Shown one piece after another: positions 8,371-20,982 of a DNA stretch of 64,000 bases (position 1 is the stretch's first letter; each line of letters opens with the position of its first letter). The notes under the pieces were generated by a model. The model was not told the origin of the DNA. It saw only the letters and a program-made list of their open reading frames with translations, and searched no databases. The position numbers and the translations under genes are program-made. This stretch comes from Streptomyces cucumeris (GTDB lineage Bacteria > Actinomycetota > Actinomycetes > Streptomycetales > Streptomycetaceae), in NCBI RefSeq assembly GCF_024295805.1, contig NZ_JANCLX010000007.1:247613-311612 (forward strand), given 5' to 3'.

Positions 8371-9228
8371 GTGACCGACATCGAACGCGTCGGAGTGGTG
8401 GGCTGCGGCCAGATGGGCGCGGGCATCGCGGAGGTGTGCGCCCGTTCCGGCCTGGACGTCATGGTCGCGGAGACCACCGGCGAGGCCCTGGAGATAGGGC
8501 GGACCCGCCTGACCAACTCCCTCGGCAAGGCCGCCGAACGCGGCAAGATCACCGAGGAGGAGCGGGACGCGACGCTGGCCCGGCTGAGCTTCACCACCGA
8601 TCTGGGGGAGTTCGCCGACCGCGATCTGGTCATCGAGGCCGTCGTGGAGAACGAGCAGGTCAAGACCGAGATCTTCCAGGTGCTCGATCAGGTGGTGACC
8701 CGCCCGGACGCGATCCTGGCCTCCAACACCTCCTCGATCCCGCTGGTCAAGCTGGCCGTCGCCACCTCGCGGCCGGACCATGTCATCGGTATCCACTTCT
8801 TCAACCCGGCCCCGGTGCAGGCGCTGGTGGAGCTGATCCCGGCGCTGACCACCAGCGAGGAGACCCTCAAGCGCGCCGAGGCGCTGGTCCACGACGTCCT
8901 CGGCAAGCACGCCATCCGGGCCCAGGACCGCTCCGGTTTCGTGGTCAACGCACTGCTCATCCCGTACCTGCTGTCCGCGATCCGGATGTTCGAGTCCGGG
9001 ATCGCCAGCCGTGAGGACATCGACAACGGCATGGAGCTGGGCTGCGCCCACCCCATGGGCCCGCTGAAGCTGTCCGATCTGATCGGCCTGGACACCATCG
9101 CGGCCATCGCCGACTCGATGTACTCCGAGTACAAGGAACCGCTGTACGCCGCTCCCCCGCTGCTGCTGCGCATGGTGGACGCGGGACGTATGGGCCGTAA
9201 GACCGGCTCCGGCTTCTACCTGTACTGA
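8371..9228 (+). CDS. 3-hydroxybutyryl-CoA dehydrogenase
   Basis: The 285-residue protein has an N-terminal NAD-binding Rossmann motif GVVGCGQMGAGIAEV at about residues 8-22, the 3-hydroxyacyl-CoA dehydrogenase signature (IGIHFFNPAPVQALVELI, with the catalytic His) and a C-terminal dimerisation domain with RSGFVVNALLIPYL and a GRKTGSGFY end. The enzyme reversibly oxidises 3-hydroxybutyryl-CoA to acetoacetyl-CoA, serving butyrate or PHB metabolism and butyryl-CoA supply for polyketides. I place the start at GTG 8371, preceded by GAAAGG at 8359-8364; an earlier GTG at 8350 is possible but has no ribosome site. Confidence 0.9.
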   Translation: MTDIERVGVVGCGQMGAGIAEVCARSGLDVMVAETTGEALEIGRTRLTNSLGKAAERGKITEEERDATLARLSFTTDLGEFADRDLVIEAVVENEQVKTEIFQVLDQVVTRPDAILASNTSSIPLVKLAVATSRPDHVIGIHFFNPAPVQALVELIPALTTSEETLKRAEALVHDVLGKHAIRAQDRSGFVVNALLIPYLLSAIRMFESGIASREDIDNGMELGCAHPMGPLKLSDLIGLDTIAAIADSMYSEYKEPLYAAPPLLLRMVDAGRMGRKTGSGFYLY

Positions 9229-9289
9229 TCCCACCGCCGCGCGCCACGGGCCCGTGTCCTTCCCTCCGGGGCGGGAGCGGGCCCGGCGG

Positions 9290-10078
9290 TCAGTCGGAGG
9301 AGTCCAGGTCCTGTCCGGCGTCCGCGCCCAGGATCCCGTCCAGCTCGGAGATCTCCCCGACCAGCCGGTGGACATCACCGCTGCCCTCCAGCGCCACCAG
9401 CACCTCGGCGATGCCCCGGTCGTCCGGGCGGCGCTCCTCCTCGGCGCGCACCGTCCGGGTCGGCCGGTCCCGGCCCTTCCAGGGCGCCCGGTCCACCCGC
9501 ACCCGCAGCACCCGGAACCCGGCGGCGGTGCACAGCTCCAGCACCCGGGGCAGCAGTCCGCCGCCGATCCGGTAGGCGAGCTGCACCTCCACCTGCTCCT
9601 CCGCCCAGACGGCCGGGAGGTGCCGGGTCACCATCGGATAGCCGCGCACCACCAGGAAGTGGACCGCGGTGGCCGCCGTGGCCAGCAGTGCAAGACCACC
9701 GCCGCAGGCCATACCCACCGCACAGGTGAGCCAGATGGTCGCCGCGGTGGTCAGCCCCTTGACGGCGTCCCGGCGGACGAAGATCAGGCCACCGCCGATG
9801 AAGCCGATCCCGGAGACGATCTGCGCCGCCACCCGGGACGGGTCCAGGGTGACGTGGTCGCGCAGCAGCACATCGGCGAAGCCGTACTGCGAGACCTGCA
9901 TGAACAGCGCGCTGCCCACACCGACCAGGGTGTGGGTGCGCAGCCCCGCGCTCTTCTGCTGGACGGCCCGCTCCAGCCCGATCAGCGTGGAGAGCACCAG
10001 CGCGATGCCCAGCTCGGCGAACTGCCGCGCCCCCTGGTCGGCGGAGAAGTCCCACAGCGGGGCGGCGATCGTGTGCAC
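9290..10078 (-). CDS. MgtC/SapB-family membrane protein
   Basis: The 262-residue protein has the N-terminal MgtC/SapB membrane domain of about five hydrophobic helices. It includes the LSTLIGLERAVQQKSAGLRTHTLVGVGSA-type motif (split here at residues 27-55) and GIGFIGGGLIFV near residue 102. A soluble C-terminal region with an ACT-like pattern follows (about residues 165-262). MgtC proteins are linked to magnesium limitation and inhibition of F-type ATPase in some bacteria. Start GTG 10078 has GGGAGGG upstream. An in-frame ATG at 10210 would add a hydrophilic extension with no counterpart in the family. Confidence 0.85.
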   Translation of the reverse strand: MHTIAAPLWDFSADQGARQFAELGIALVLSTLIGLERAVQQKSAGLRTHTLVGVGSALFMQVSQYGFADVLLRDHVTLDPSRVAAQIVSGIGFIGGGLIFVRRDAVKGLTTAATIWLTCAVGMACGGGLALLATAATAVHFLVVRGYPMVTRHLPAVWAEEQVEVQLAYRIGGGLLPRVLELCTAAGFRVLRVRVDRAPWKGRDRPTRTVRAEEERRPDDRGIAEVLVALEGSGDVHRLVGEISELDGILGADAGQDLDSSD

Positions 10079-10328
10079 GGATAGCCCTCCCTGCTCACTC
10101 TGTGCAAAGCCCAGCCCATGCCTGCCCCGAGTACCCAGGGACCGGCCGGACAACGTGGCAACCGGAAGGGGAAACGGAGCGGCGGGGCCGTAGCGCGCCG
10201 ACGTTCGCACGGGGTGTGCGCCGGTGACTCACACACCCCCGCCGCACACTCTCCCGCGCGACCCCGGTAAGCGGTTGACTCGGCTGTGTGACCACTGCAC
10301 GGACGTACATCCGGAAGGGGATCAACCC

Positions 10329-10586
10329 GTGACCACCGAGCCCGACCACGTCGCGTTATCCGTGGAGCTCGCGGAACTCCGGCGCACCGTCGACGTGGGC
10401 TTCACCCGTGTCGACGGCCAGCTCGCCCTGCTCGACCACCGGGGGGACCAGGCGGAGGAGGACGTCGGCCAACTGGCCGGTCGGATCAGGATCCTGGAGC
10501 ACGGGCGCTGGCCACTGCCCTCCATCGCCGCCCTGACCGGCCTGTTGTCCCTGGTGCTCGCGGTGTGGCAGGTGGCGGGGCGCTAG
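10329..10586 (+). CDS. Small single-pass membrane protein with coiled-coil-like N-terminus
   Basis: The 85-residue protein starts at GTG 10329 behind GAAGGGGA (10313-10320). Residues 8-58 form an amphipathic stretch (VELAELRRTVDVGFTRVDGQ onward) that looks like a short coiled coil, followed by one transmembrane helix (about residues 63-82, SIAALTGLLSLVLAVWQV). This architecture resembles small streptomycete membrane proteins sometimes found in phage-like or regulatory settings. I do not recognise a specific family. Confidence 0.55.
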   Translation: MTTEPDHVALSVELAELRRTVDVGFTRVDGQLALLDHRGDQAEEDVGQLAGRIRILEHGRWPLPSIAALTGLLSLVLAVWQVAGR

Positions 10587-10618
10587 AGCGTGTCCGCAAC
10601 GTCCCGCCGGGCCCGCGG

Positions 10619-11149
10619 TCAGCCGAGGCGGATGTGGTGCAGCAGCAGCAGCGCCGCCGCCATGTTGGCCGCGGGCACCTCGCCCCGCGCGACCAGATCG
10701 GGCACCGACTTCAGCGGTACCCACTCCCGGCGGTCGGACTCGAAGTCGTCCTCCGGGGGGCCGACATACGCGGCCTCCTCGGCCCAGTAGATGTGGTGGC
10801 GGGCGTCGGTGAGCCCGTTGGACGGTTCGACCGAGAGCAGATGGCGCAGCGGCCCGGGGCGCCAGCCGGTCTCCTCCTCCATCTCCCGCGCGGCGGCGTC
10901 CTCGACGCTCTCACCGTCCTCGACGACACCGGCGGCCAGCTCCCAGCCCCAGGCGTCGGTGATGAAGCGGTGCCGCCACAGCAGCAGCACCTCATTGGCC
11001 GCGTTGACCACGGTGGCCACGGCCACCGGGCGCAGCCGGATCAGATAGTGGTCGAGATGGCGGCCGTCGGGGAGTCTGACATCGGCGAGATTGACCCGGA
11101 ACCACCGGTTCTCGTACACGGTCCGCTCCCTGAGGTTCTTCCACCGCAC
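10619..11149 (-). CDS. NUDIX hydrolase
   Basis: The 176-residue protein contains a complete Nudix box, GVVEDGESVEDAAAREMEEE then TGW, matching GX5EX7REUXEEXGU at about residues 74-96. The fold resembles ADP-ribose pyrophosphatase-type members, with an N-terminal strand region containing VYENRWFRVNLADV. Such enzymes hydrolyse nucleoside diphosphate derivatives, for example ADP-ribose. The exact substrate is not deducible. It lies downstream of the TPR regulator (67-bp gap, same strand). Confidence 0.85.
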   Translation of the reverse strand: MRWKNLRERTVYENRWFRVNLADVRLPDGRHLDHYLIRLRPVAVATVVNAANEVLLLWRHRFITDAWGWELAAGVVEDGESVEDAAAREMEEETGWRPGPLRHLLSVEPSNGLTDARHHIYWAEEAAYVGPPEDDFESDRREWVPLKSVPDLVARGEVPAANMAAALLLLHHIRLG

Positions 11150-11216
11150 TACCGGACACCTTCCGCCGCACAGATGGCAATCCCCGGCCAGCCGCTGACG
11201 AGAGTGCGGACCGCGC

Positions 11217-12554
11217 TCAGAGAGGAACGCGCAGTGCCCCGTCGATGAGTTCCGCGGCCTCGTTCGTCGCGGCGCACCCGCTGGCCGCGAGGTGCTCCCG
11301 GACCGCCCGCAGCCGGTCGCGTAACCGCTGGGACTCCATCCCGCGGGCCCGCTCGGTCATCTCCACCGCGGTGGCGCCCGCCCGGTCCGCGTCGCCGGTG
11401 CGCAGCTCGATATGGGTGAGCATGGCGAGCCGGTGCACCCGCCCCCGGTCGTGGGCGGGCGCGCCGGCGGCGGCGGTGGCGTGTTCGCGGGCGGCCCCGA
11501 GGTCGCCCAGGCTCAACAGCGCCTCGGCCACCTGGACGTTGACCAGACCCGGCTGGACATATCCGGTCTCCTCGGGCTCCTGGCCCGGACGGATCCGGTC
11601 GGCGGCGGTCTCGGCCCGCCGGATACAGGCCAGCGCCCCGGCGCCGTCGCCGAGCCGCGCGTACGCCTTGGCCTGCATGGCGTACAGATCGGCGGCGAGC
11701 GCGGGGGTGATCTGGGTGCCCGCGGCGCGCAGCGCCGACTCGGCGAAGGCGACCGCCTGCCGGTATTCCCGCATGAACAGCGACTGGTTGACCAGCAGCG
11801 CTATCACATAGGCGCCAAGACCGCGGTCCCCGCTGGCCTTGGCCAGCCGCAGCGCCTGGTGGAAGTAGCGCTGGGCCAGGCCGTGGGCGTCGGAGTCGTA
11901 GGCGCAGATCCCGGCGATGGCCACCAGTCCGCCGGTGGCGCGGTGGAGTTGGCGCCCGGTGTCGTCGGGGTAGCTGCCGCGCAGCAGCGGGGCGGTCTCG
12001 GCGTTGAGGAAGCCCACGACGCGGGCCCGGGTCGCCACTCCCCCGGCCTTGCGGTAGAGCTGCTCGTAGTGGGCGCGGGCGGCGCGCAGCATCTCGATGT
12101 CGGACATGCTGACGCGGGTCAGCCCGTTGCGGGAGACATCGCCGTCCTCGGGCGGGTTCTCCCACTCCCACACCGGGATGACGGCGGAGGTGCCGGTGAC
12201 CGCGGGGGCGGCCATGACATGCGGGCGCTGCTGCTCGTCGGAGCGCCACAGCGCGGTGGCGCGCTCGACGAACCCGGAGAGCGGGGTGGCGGGGGCGCGG
12301 GGGCTGCCGGGGGTGCCGAGCCCGATGTCGTCGAGGGTGAGGGCGCGGCGCAGCCGTTCGCCGAGCACCTCGCAGATCAGGTCGGGCACCTGGCCGCGCG
12401 GACGCTGTCCCTTGAGCCAGCGCGCCACCGCGGTGTGTTCGTAACGCAGTGTCATACCGCGTGCCCGGCCCGCCTCGTTGATGTGCGCGGCCAGGCCCGC
12501 GTGGGAGATCCCGGCCTCGTCGAGTACGGAGTCGAGCAGTGTGTTGGGCTCCAT
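11217..12554 (-). CDS. HTH plus TPR-like regulator
   Basis: The 445-residue protein opens with a DNA-binding-like region (residues 1-75: LLDSVLDEAGISHAGLAAHINEAGR, then HTAVARWLKGQRPRG), resembling the N-terminus of a streptomycete regulator family. From about residue 170 to the end it is alanine-rich and helical with TPR-like repeats: GGLVAIAGICAYDSDAHGLA, ALRLAKASGDRGLGAYV, AVAFAESALRAAG and so on. Proteins of this design in Streptomyces act as developmental or antibiotic regulators, which I can only suggest. No partner peptide gene is visible. The start ATG at 12554 is preceded by GGGAGGGCG. Confidence 0.7.
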   Translation of the reverse strand: MEPNTLLDSVLDEAGISHAGLAAHINEAGRARGMTLRYEHTAVARWLKGQRPRGQVPDLICEVLGERLRRALTLDDIGLGTPGSPRAPATPLSGFVERATALWRSDEQQRPHVMAAPAVTGTSAVIPVWEWENPPEDGDVSRNGLTRVSMSDIEMLRAARAHYEQLYRKAGGVATRARVVGFLNAETAPLLRGSYPDDTGRQLHRATGGLVAIAGICAYDSDAHGLAQRYFHQALRLAKASGDRGLGAYVIALLVNQSLFMREYRQAVAFAESALRAAGTQITPALAADLYAMQAKAYARLGDGAGALACIRRAETAADRIRPGQEPEETGYVQPGLVNVQVAEALLSLGDLGAAREHATAAAGAPAHDRGRVHRLAMLTHIELRTGDADRAGATAVEMTERARGMESQRLRDRLRAVREHLAASGCAATNEAAELIDGALRVPL

Positions 12555-12628
12555 CTCGCCCTCCCGACGCCCTCGGTGGCGCCAGCGTAGTGGAGACGGA
12601 TTCGCACGGGGTGTGAACCGGACAGCGG

Positions 12629-13843
12629 TCAGCGGTGCCGGGCATCGCCGGCCGGGACGGAGAGCGAGGAGGTGGCGGACAGCGGGCGGCGGTCGTTGCG
12701 CAGCGCCACCACCGCCATGTCGTCCGCCAGCCGTCCGCCGGTGTGCCGCAGTACCGCCGAGCGCACCCCCTCGACCACCGCGGCCGGGACGATCGGGCCG
12801 GGGCCCGCGGCCTCGGCGAGCGCGCGGCGCAGCGGGAAGAAGGTGCCGGCCGCGTCCCGGGCGTCCTCGGCACCGTCGGTGTGCAGCACCAGGGCGTCCC
12901 CGGGCGGCAGCGGCGCGCAGTGGGCCAGGGGCAGTTCGGCGGGGAGCGGGAAGAGACCGAGCGGGGGCAGCACCTCACCGGGCGCGGTCTGCCGGGCGGT
13001 GGCGGGGCCGACCGGCTGCTCCAGGAGCCGGTACGGCCAGGGATGGCCGCAGTTGAGTGCGGTGACCTCGCCGTCCGGGCCCACCTCCAGCAGCAGGACG
13101 GTCACGAACTCCTCGGCCTCGGGGCTCTCCGGGGTGTACGCGCCGCCCGCGCGTTCGCGCAGATGCCGCTCCAGGGCGCGGTCCAGTCGCCGCAGCACAC
13201 CGGCGAGTTCGCGTTCCTCGTGGGCGGCCTCACGGAAGCTGCCGAGGACGGCGGCGACGGTGCCGATGGCGGCGAGGCCGTGGCCACGGGCGTCCCCGAT
13301 GACGGCGCGGACGCCGTACGGGGTGGCCAGCACCTCGTAGAGGTCGCCGCCGACCGCCGCGCCGCGGCTGGCCGACAGATGGCCGCCCGCCAGCTCGATG
13401 CCCTCCAGGCGGGGCGGCAGCGGGCGCAGTACGGCCTGCTGGGCGGCGGCGGCCACCTCCCGGGCCCGGTGGAGTTCACGGACCAGCCGGGAGTGCCGGC
13501 CGGTGGTGAGATAGCCGACCGCGACCACGGTGAGGATGGCCGCGCAGGCGCCGATCCGGGCACCCAGGGCGTCGGCGGAGCTCTCCGGGGCGGGGATGCC
13601 CAGCGGGACGAGGGCGAACAGCGCGCTCGCGCCGCCGAGCACCATGCACAGTCTGCTGCCGGTGAAGGCGCAGGCGATGGCGGGCGCGGCGGCCAGGAGC
13701 TGGATCACCCGCGGTCCGTAGGGACAGCTCAGCTCCCAGACGACGATGCCGAGCAGCCATCCGCACATCAGCGCGACGGCGGCCCTCCGCCCGCATCGGG
13801 GGGCCGTTCCCGGCGGCCCGCCTCCCGCCCTGTTTCCGATCAT
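12629..13843 (-). CDS. Membrane-anchored SpoIIE/PP2C-type serine phosphatase
   Basis: The 404-residue protein has four or five hydrophobic segments in residues 20-120, then a SpoIIE-type PP2C domain from about residue 150 on. Metal-binding aspartates are visible in GGDLYEVL, AVIGDARGHGLAA, VLHTDGAEDARD and ADDMAVVAL. Such phosphatases dephosphorylate anti-sigma-factor antagonists in partner-switching cascades that are abundant in Streptomyces. No anti-sigma factor or antagonist gene is adjacent. The ATG at 13843 follows a GGGGGCG ribosome site. A longer upstream frame lacks support. Confidence 0.85.
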   Translation of the reverse strand: MIGNRAGGGPPGTAPRCGRRAAVALMCGWLLGIVVWELSCPYGPRVIQLLAAAPAIACAFTGSRLCMVLGGASALFALVPLGIPAPESSADALGARIGACAAILTVVAVGYLTTGRHSRLVRELHRAREVAAAAQQAVLRPLPPRLEGIELAGGHLSASRGAAVGGDLYEVLATPYGVRAVIGDARGHGLAAIGTVAAVLGSFREAAHEERELAGVLRRLDRALERHLRERAGGAYTPESPEAEEFVTVLLLEVGPDGEVTALNCGHPWPYRLLEQPVGPATARQTAPGEVLPPLGLFPLPAELPLAHCAPLPPGDALVLHTDGAEDARDAAGTFFPLRRALAEAAGPGPIVPAAVVEGVRSAVLRHTGGRLADDMAVVALRNDRRPLSATSSLSVPAGDARHR

Positions 13844-14060
13844 GCGACGCCCCCGTTCACAGCCAATGAGGCGGTCGGCGGGACCCTGGGGCCGGCTCTG
13901 ACTCGGTCCTGACCTGGGCCGTGCGACCGGGACGATTCTCGCGACAGTCACTGCCAAATGGACCAGCAGCTTCCGATTCTCACCTGATCGTGTGATGCCG
14001 TTCTCGACCGGCATCCGAACACCGCTCCGTGGCACGGACGGGAGAGCGAAGGCGCGCGAA

Positions 14061-14090
14061 GGGCGCGCCCCGCCGAGGCGGGACGCGCCC
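14061..14090. terminator. Hairpin terminator downstream of pheT
   Basis: This very stable inverted repeat has outer arms GGGCGCG/CGCGCCC and inner arms CCCGCC/GGCGGG with a two-base centre. It lies 22 bp beyond the pheT stop (minus strand) and is the likely end of the pheST transcript. Confidence 0.7.
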
Positions 14091-14111
14091 TGTCGGTCCT
14101 GACGACCGGTG

Positions 14112-16636
14112 TCAGGCGCCGCGGAGCACGGCGCCGGTGCGCTCGGCCGCGAGGGCCACCGCCGCGTCCCGGGCGGCGGCGATCTCGTCGGCGGTCAGCG
14201 TGCGGTCGGCGGCGCGGAAGCGCAGCGCGTAGGCCAGCGACTTCCTGCCCGCACCGAGCTGTTCACCGGTGAACACGTCGAACAGCCGCAGGGACTCCAG
14301 CAGTTCGCCCGCGCCCTCGCGCAGCGCCGACTCCACATCGGCCGCGGCCACCGCGGTGTCCACGACCAGCGCCACGTCCTGGGTGGCCACCGGGAAGGTG
14401 GACACCCGCGGCGCCTCCAGGGAGCCGGAACCGGCTTCCTCCAGACGGTCGAGCTCGATCTCCATGGCGCAGGTGCGCTCGGGGAGGCCGAGGGCCTTGG
14501 TGACCCGCGGGTGCAGTTCGCCCGCATTGCCCACCAGGACCTCCTGGCCGTCCACGACGGCCAGGAGCGCGGCGCAGCGGCCCGGGTGCCACGGCTCCTG
14601 CTGGTCCTGGCGGACGATCAGCTCGACACCCGCCTCACGGGCCACGGTCCGGCCCGCCTCGACCGCGTCGGCCCAGGTGGCCGGGGTGCCGGTGCCCCAC
14701 CATCCGGACTGCTCACGCGCGCCCGTCAGCACGACCGCGGCACGGCGCGGCTGACGCGGCAGGGCGGCGTCCAGCAGGGCGATCTCCTCGTCCGTCGGAC
14801 GGTGGTCCACCGGCAGGGTGACCGCGATCCGCCGGGCACCGCTCGCGCGGAAGACCAGACCGGTCTCGAAGAGCGCGAGGTCGTGCTCACCGCGGCCGTC
14901 GTTGCGGCGCAGCGCGGCGAGCAGCCCCGGCAGCAGGGTGGTACGCAGCGCGGGCTCGGTGTCCGAGATCGGATTGACCAGCGTGACGAGGTCCCGGCGC
15001 GGGTCGTCGGCGGCCAGTCCGAACTGGTCGAGCACCTCCTCGCCGATGAACGGGTAGTTGAGCGCCTCCACGTACCCGGCACCGGCCAGCGCCCGGCCCA
15101 CCCTGCGGTGCAGCCGCTGGCGCTCGGTCAGCCCGCGCCCGGCGGGCGGCTGGGGCAGCGTCGCGGGGAGGTTCTCGTACCCCTCGAGCCGGATGACCTC
15201 CTCGGCCAGGTCGTTGGGGTCGGTGAGGTCCGGCCGCCAGCTCGGCACCGTGACGGTGAGGTCGTCGGCGCCGTAGACGTCGCAGCCGATCTGCTGGAGG
15301 CGGCGCACCACGGTCTCGCGGCCGTACGCCACGCCCGCCACCCGGTCCGGGTGGTCGGCGCGCAGGGTGATGGTGTGCGGAGCGCTGGGCGAGATGATCT
15401 CGGTGACGCCCGCCTCGGCGGTACCGCCCGCGAGCAGCACCAGCAGATCGACGGTGCGCTGGGCCGCGGCCGAGGTGGCCTCCGGGTCGACGCCGCGCTC
15501 GAACCGCTTCGACGCCTCGGAGGACAGCTTGTGTCGGCGGGCGGTGCGGGCGATCGAGACCGGTGCGAAGTGGGCGGCCTCGATGACGACCTCGGTGGTG
15601 CCGCCCGCTTCCCCGGTCGCGGGGTCGGCCACCGCGTCCGCGATCTCGGTGTTGGCGCCGCCCATCACCCCGGCGAGGCCGATCGGCCCGCTCTCATCGG
15701 TGATGACCAGGTCCTCCGCGTCCAGCACCCGCTTGGTGCCGTCCAGGGTGGTGAACTTCTCGCCCTGCTCGGCACGGCGCACCCCGATCGTGCCGTTGAT
15801 CCGGGCGCGGTCGTAGGCGTGCAGCGGCTGACCGAGTTCGAGCATCACGTAGTTGGTGATGTCGACGGCCAGCGAGACCGGGCGCATCCCGGCCTTCTGC
15901 AGCCGGCGCCGGAGCCAGATCGGGGAGTGCGCCTGCGGGTCGAGCCCGGTGACGGTACGGGCGGTGAAGCGGTCGCAGCCGACCGGGTCGGTGACCGTGA
16001 CCGGGTAGCCGTGGCTGTTGGGCGACGGCACGTCCAGCAGGGCCGGGTCGCGCAGCGGCAGCCCGTAGGCGGTGGCGGTCTCGCGGGCGACACCGCGCAT
16101 CGACAGGCAGTAGCCCCGGTCCGGGGTGACCGCGATGTCCAGGACCTCGTCGACCAGTTCCAGCAGCTCGATGGCGTCGGTGCCGGGCTCGTACTCCGGC
16201 GGCAGCACGATGATGCCGTCGTGGTCGTCGGACATGCCCAGCTCACTGGCGGAGCAGATCATGCCCTCGGAGACCTTGCCGTAGGTCTTCCGCGCGGCGA
16301 TCGCGAAACCGCCGGGGAGTTCGGCGCCGGGGAGCACCACGACGACCTTGTCGCCGACGGCGAAGTTCCGGGCGCCGCAGACGATGTTCTGCTGCTCACC
16401 GGTGCCGTTGGCCCGCCCGACGTCCACCTGGCAGTAGCGGATGGGCTTCTTGAACCCCTCCAGCTCCTCGATGGCCAGGACATGTCCCACCACCAGGGGG
16501 CCCTTGAGACCGGCGCCGAGCTGCTCGACGGTCTCGACCTCCAGCCCGGCGGTGACGAGTTTGGCCTGTACGTCGCGTCCGGTCTCACCGGCCGGCAGGT
16601 CGACGTACTCCCGCAGCCAAGAAAGCGGGACCCGCA

Positions 16637-16637
<1 letters not shown>
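14112..16637 (-). CDS. pheT: Phenylalanyl-tRNA synthetase beta subunit
   Basis: The 841-residue subunit shows the full bacterial PheT order: an N-terminal EMAP/tRNA-binding domain (about residues 40-155, with [17 protein letters not shown]), the B3/B4 editing domain, the B5 domain around residue 410, the catalytic-like core ([13 protein letters not shown]) and a C-terminal ferredoxin-fold anticodon-binding domain (about 745-838, [14 protein letters not shown]). With PheS it forms the alpha2beta2 enzyme that charges tRNA-Phe. Its ATG overlaps the pheS TGA in the sequence ATGA, indicating translational coupling. Confidence 0.98.
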
Positions 16638-19149
<2,512 letters not shown>

Positions 19150-19189
19150 CCCCACACCCCCTCCTGGGCCCCCAGAGGGGGCAACCCTA

Positions 19190-20023
19190 CTAGGTCGGTG
19201 TGACGGAGCGGCACCCCGCGGGAGCGCGCTGCGCACGAGCCGAGGCGTAGAGGCACACCGCGGCGGCCGTGGCCAGGTTGAGGCTCTCGGCCCTCCCGTG
19301 GATCGGAACGCGCACCACCTCGTCGGCGAGTGCGCGGGTCTCCTCCGGCAGCCCCCATGCCTCGTTACCGAAGATCCAGGCGGTGGGGGCGCCCAGCAGA
19401 CCGTCGTCGAGCTCGGAGTCCAGGTCCCGCTCCCCCGCCCCGTCGGCGGCCAGCACCCGGGCGCCGGCCTCCTTCAGCCCGCTCACCGCGTGCTCCACGG
19501 GCACCCCGACGGCGACCGGGAGGTGGAAGAGGGAGCCCACGGAGGCCCGGACGGCCTTGGGGTTGTACAGGTCCACCGAGGCGTCGGTGAGCACCACCGC
19601 ATCCGCCCCGGCGGCGTCCGCGCAGCGCAGCACGGTTCCGGCGTTGCCGGGGTCACGGACGTTGGCGAGGACGGCGACGAGCCGCGGGCGGGCGCGCAGC
19701 ACCTCCTCGAACGGCGAGTCCAGGAAGCGGCACAGCCCGACGATGCCCTGCGGGGTGACGGTGTCCGACATCTCCGCGACGACCTCGTCGGAGGCGGTGA
19801 GCACCGGTACGCCCGCGGCCCGCGCGGCGGCGACGATCTCCGCGTGGCGCCCGGCGGCCTCGGGGGTCGCGTAGACCTCGACGAGATGGCCGACGGCCTC
19901 CCGTACGGCCTGCGGGCCCTCGACGAGGAACCGCCGCTCCTTGCCGCGGAAGCTGCGCTTGGCGAGCCGTCGCGCCGCCGTGACACGCGGCGATTTCAGG
20001 GAAGTCAGCTCAGGGGCCGCCAT
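19190..20023 (-). CDS. TrmH/SpoU-family RNA 2'-O-methyltransferase
   Basis: The 277-residue SPOUT methyltransferase has an N-terminal substrate-binding domain (RRFLVEGPQAVREAV, about residues 28-42) and a C-terminal trefoil-knot domain with motif 1 (LANVRDPGNAGTVLRCADAAG), motif 2 (IFGNEAWGLPEE) and motif 3 (VPIHGRAESLNLATAAAVCLY). It would methylate a ribose in tRNA or 23S rRNA; the target nucleotide is not deducible. The start ATG at 20023 is chosen over an in-frame ATG at 20089. Confidence 0.92.
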   Translation of the reverse strand: MAAPELTSLKSPRVTAARRLAKRSFRGKERRFLVEGPQAVREAVGHLVEVYATPEAAGRHAEIVAAARAAGVPVLTASDEVVAEMSDTVTPQGIVGLCRFLDSPFEEVLRARPRLVAVLANVRDPGNAGTVLRCADAAGADAVVLTDASVDLYNPKAVRASVGSLFHLPVAVGVPVEHAVSGLKEAGARVLAADGAGERDLDSELDDGLLGAPTAWIFGNEAWGLPEETRALADEVVRVPIHGRAESLNLATAAAVCLYASARAQRAPAGCRSVTPT

Positions 20024-20033
20024 GGGGTGCGCC

Positions 20034-20073
20034 TTCTCGTGCGGGGTGACGGGTTCTCGTGCGGGGTGACGGG
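20034..20073. repeat. 20-bp perfect tandem duplication upstream of the TrmH-type gene
   Basis: Two adjacent identical 20-bp copies (20034-20053 and 20054-20073) lie just upstream of the methyltransferase start. They look like a slippage duplication in the leader. Confidence 0.85.
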
Positions 20074-20092
20074 GCAGGGGCGCCGACACGCG

Positions 20093-20126
20093 CGGACCCG
20101 CAGGTGAGTGATCACCTGCGGGTCCG
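20093..20126. terminator. Terminator of the infC-rpmI-rplT operon
   Basis: A perfect 15-bp stem (20093-20107 with 20112-20126) with a GTGA tetraloop, 27 bp past the rplT stop, is an excellent transcription terminator. Confidence 0.85.
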
Positions 20127-20152
20127 TCGCCGGTACGGCTCAGCGTTACGCG

Positions 20153-20536
20153 TCAGGCCGCCTTCGGGGCATTGATGTCGCTCGGCAGCGCCTTCTGGGC
20201 CGCCTCGACCAGCGCGGCGAACGCGTTGGCGTCGTTGACCGCGAGGTCGGCGAGGATCTTGCGGTCCACCTCGATGTTGGCGGCCTTCAGACCCTGGATG
20301 AAGCGGTTGTACGTCATGCCGTTGGCGCGGGCAGCGGCGTTGATGCGCTGGATCCACAGCTGCCGGAAGTCGCCCTTGCGCTTCTTGCGGTCGTTGTAGT
20401 TGTAGACCAGGGAGTGGGTGACCTGCTCCTTGGCCTTGCGGTACAGGCGGGACCGCTGACCGCGGTAGCCGCTGGCCTGCTCGAGGATCGCCCGGCGCTT
20501 CTTGTGGGCGTTGACTGCCCGCTTGACGCGTGCCAC
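20153..20536 (-). CDS. rplT: 50S ribosomal protein L20
   Basis: The 127-residue protein has a basic N-terminal half ([20 protein letters not shown]) and the conserved globular part ([23 protein letters not shown]), followed by [17 protein letters not shown]20 is an early 23S rRNA assembly protein and, in several bacteria, a repressor of its own operon. It is the last gene of infC-rpmI-rplT, ending at a strong terminator. Confidence 0.98.
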   Translation of the reverse strand: MARVKRAVNAHKKRRAILEQASGYRGQRSRLYRKAKEQVTHSLVYNYNDRKKRKGDFRQLWIQRINAAARANGMTYNRFIQGLKAANIEVDRKILADLAVNDANAFAALVEAAQKALPSDINAPKAA

Positions 20537-20638
20537 TTGTTTAACTCCTTGTACGGGGCCGCGGGTGACTCATACGGCCCGGAAACGAATAGGTCCCGGT
20601 CGGCTCGACGCACACCCCGCCTCGGCGGGGCGGGGGCG

Positions 20639-20833
20639 TCACTTGCCGAGGAGCTTCTTGATCTTCTTGGCGTCGGCCGGGGCCATCTCGGTCTTGCCGG
20701 CCAGGCGGCGCGTCAACGTGGACGACTTGTGCTCGAGAAGGTGGCGGCGACCGGCGCGCTGGCGCATGACCTTGCCGGAACCGGTGAGCTTGAAGCGCTT
20801 GCGGGCACCGCTGTGCGTCTTGTTCTTCGGCAT
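20639..20833 (-). CDS. rpmI: 50S ribosomal protein L35
   Basis: The 64-residue protein [20 protein letters not shown]... is a textbook L35: highly basic, with the [16 protein letters not shown] segment. The ATG at 20833 is the family start, with a GAGGAGTG ribosome site upstream. An in-frame extension upstream was rejected. The gap to rplT is 102 bp and contains a small CCCCGCC/GGCGGGG hairpin (20615-20630). Confidence 0.98.
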   Translation of the reverse strand: MPKNKTHSGARKRFKLTGSGKVMRQRAGRRHLLEHKSSTLTRRLAGKTEMAPADAKKIKKLLGK

Positions 20834-20982
20834 GTCGCCGTTCACTCCTCGTCGGGGGCGCTGTCCGGTGACCGGGCGGGCACGGCGGTGACCGCGGTCC
20901 GGCGTCCGGAAGCGTCTGGTATTTCGGTTGGTCTCCGGAGCCTTGCGGCCCCGGGTGGGCGATGGAGGCTCGCGCCTCGCGA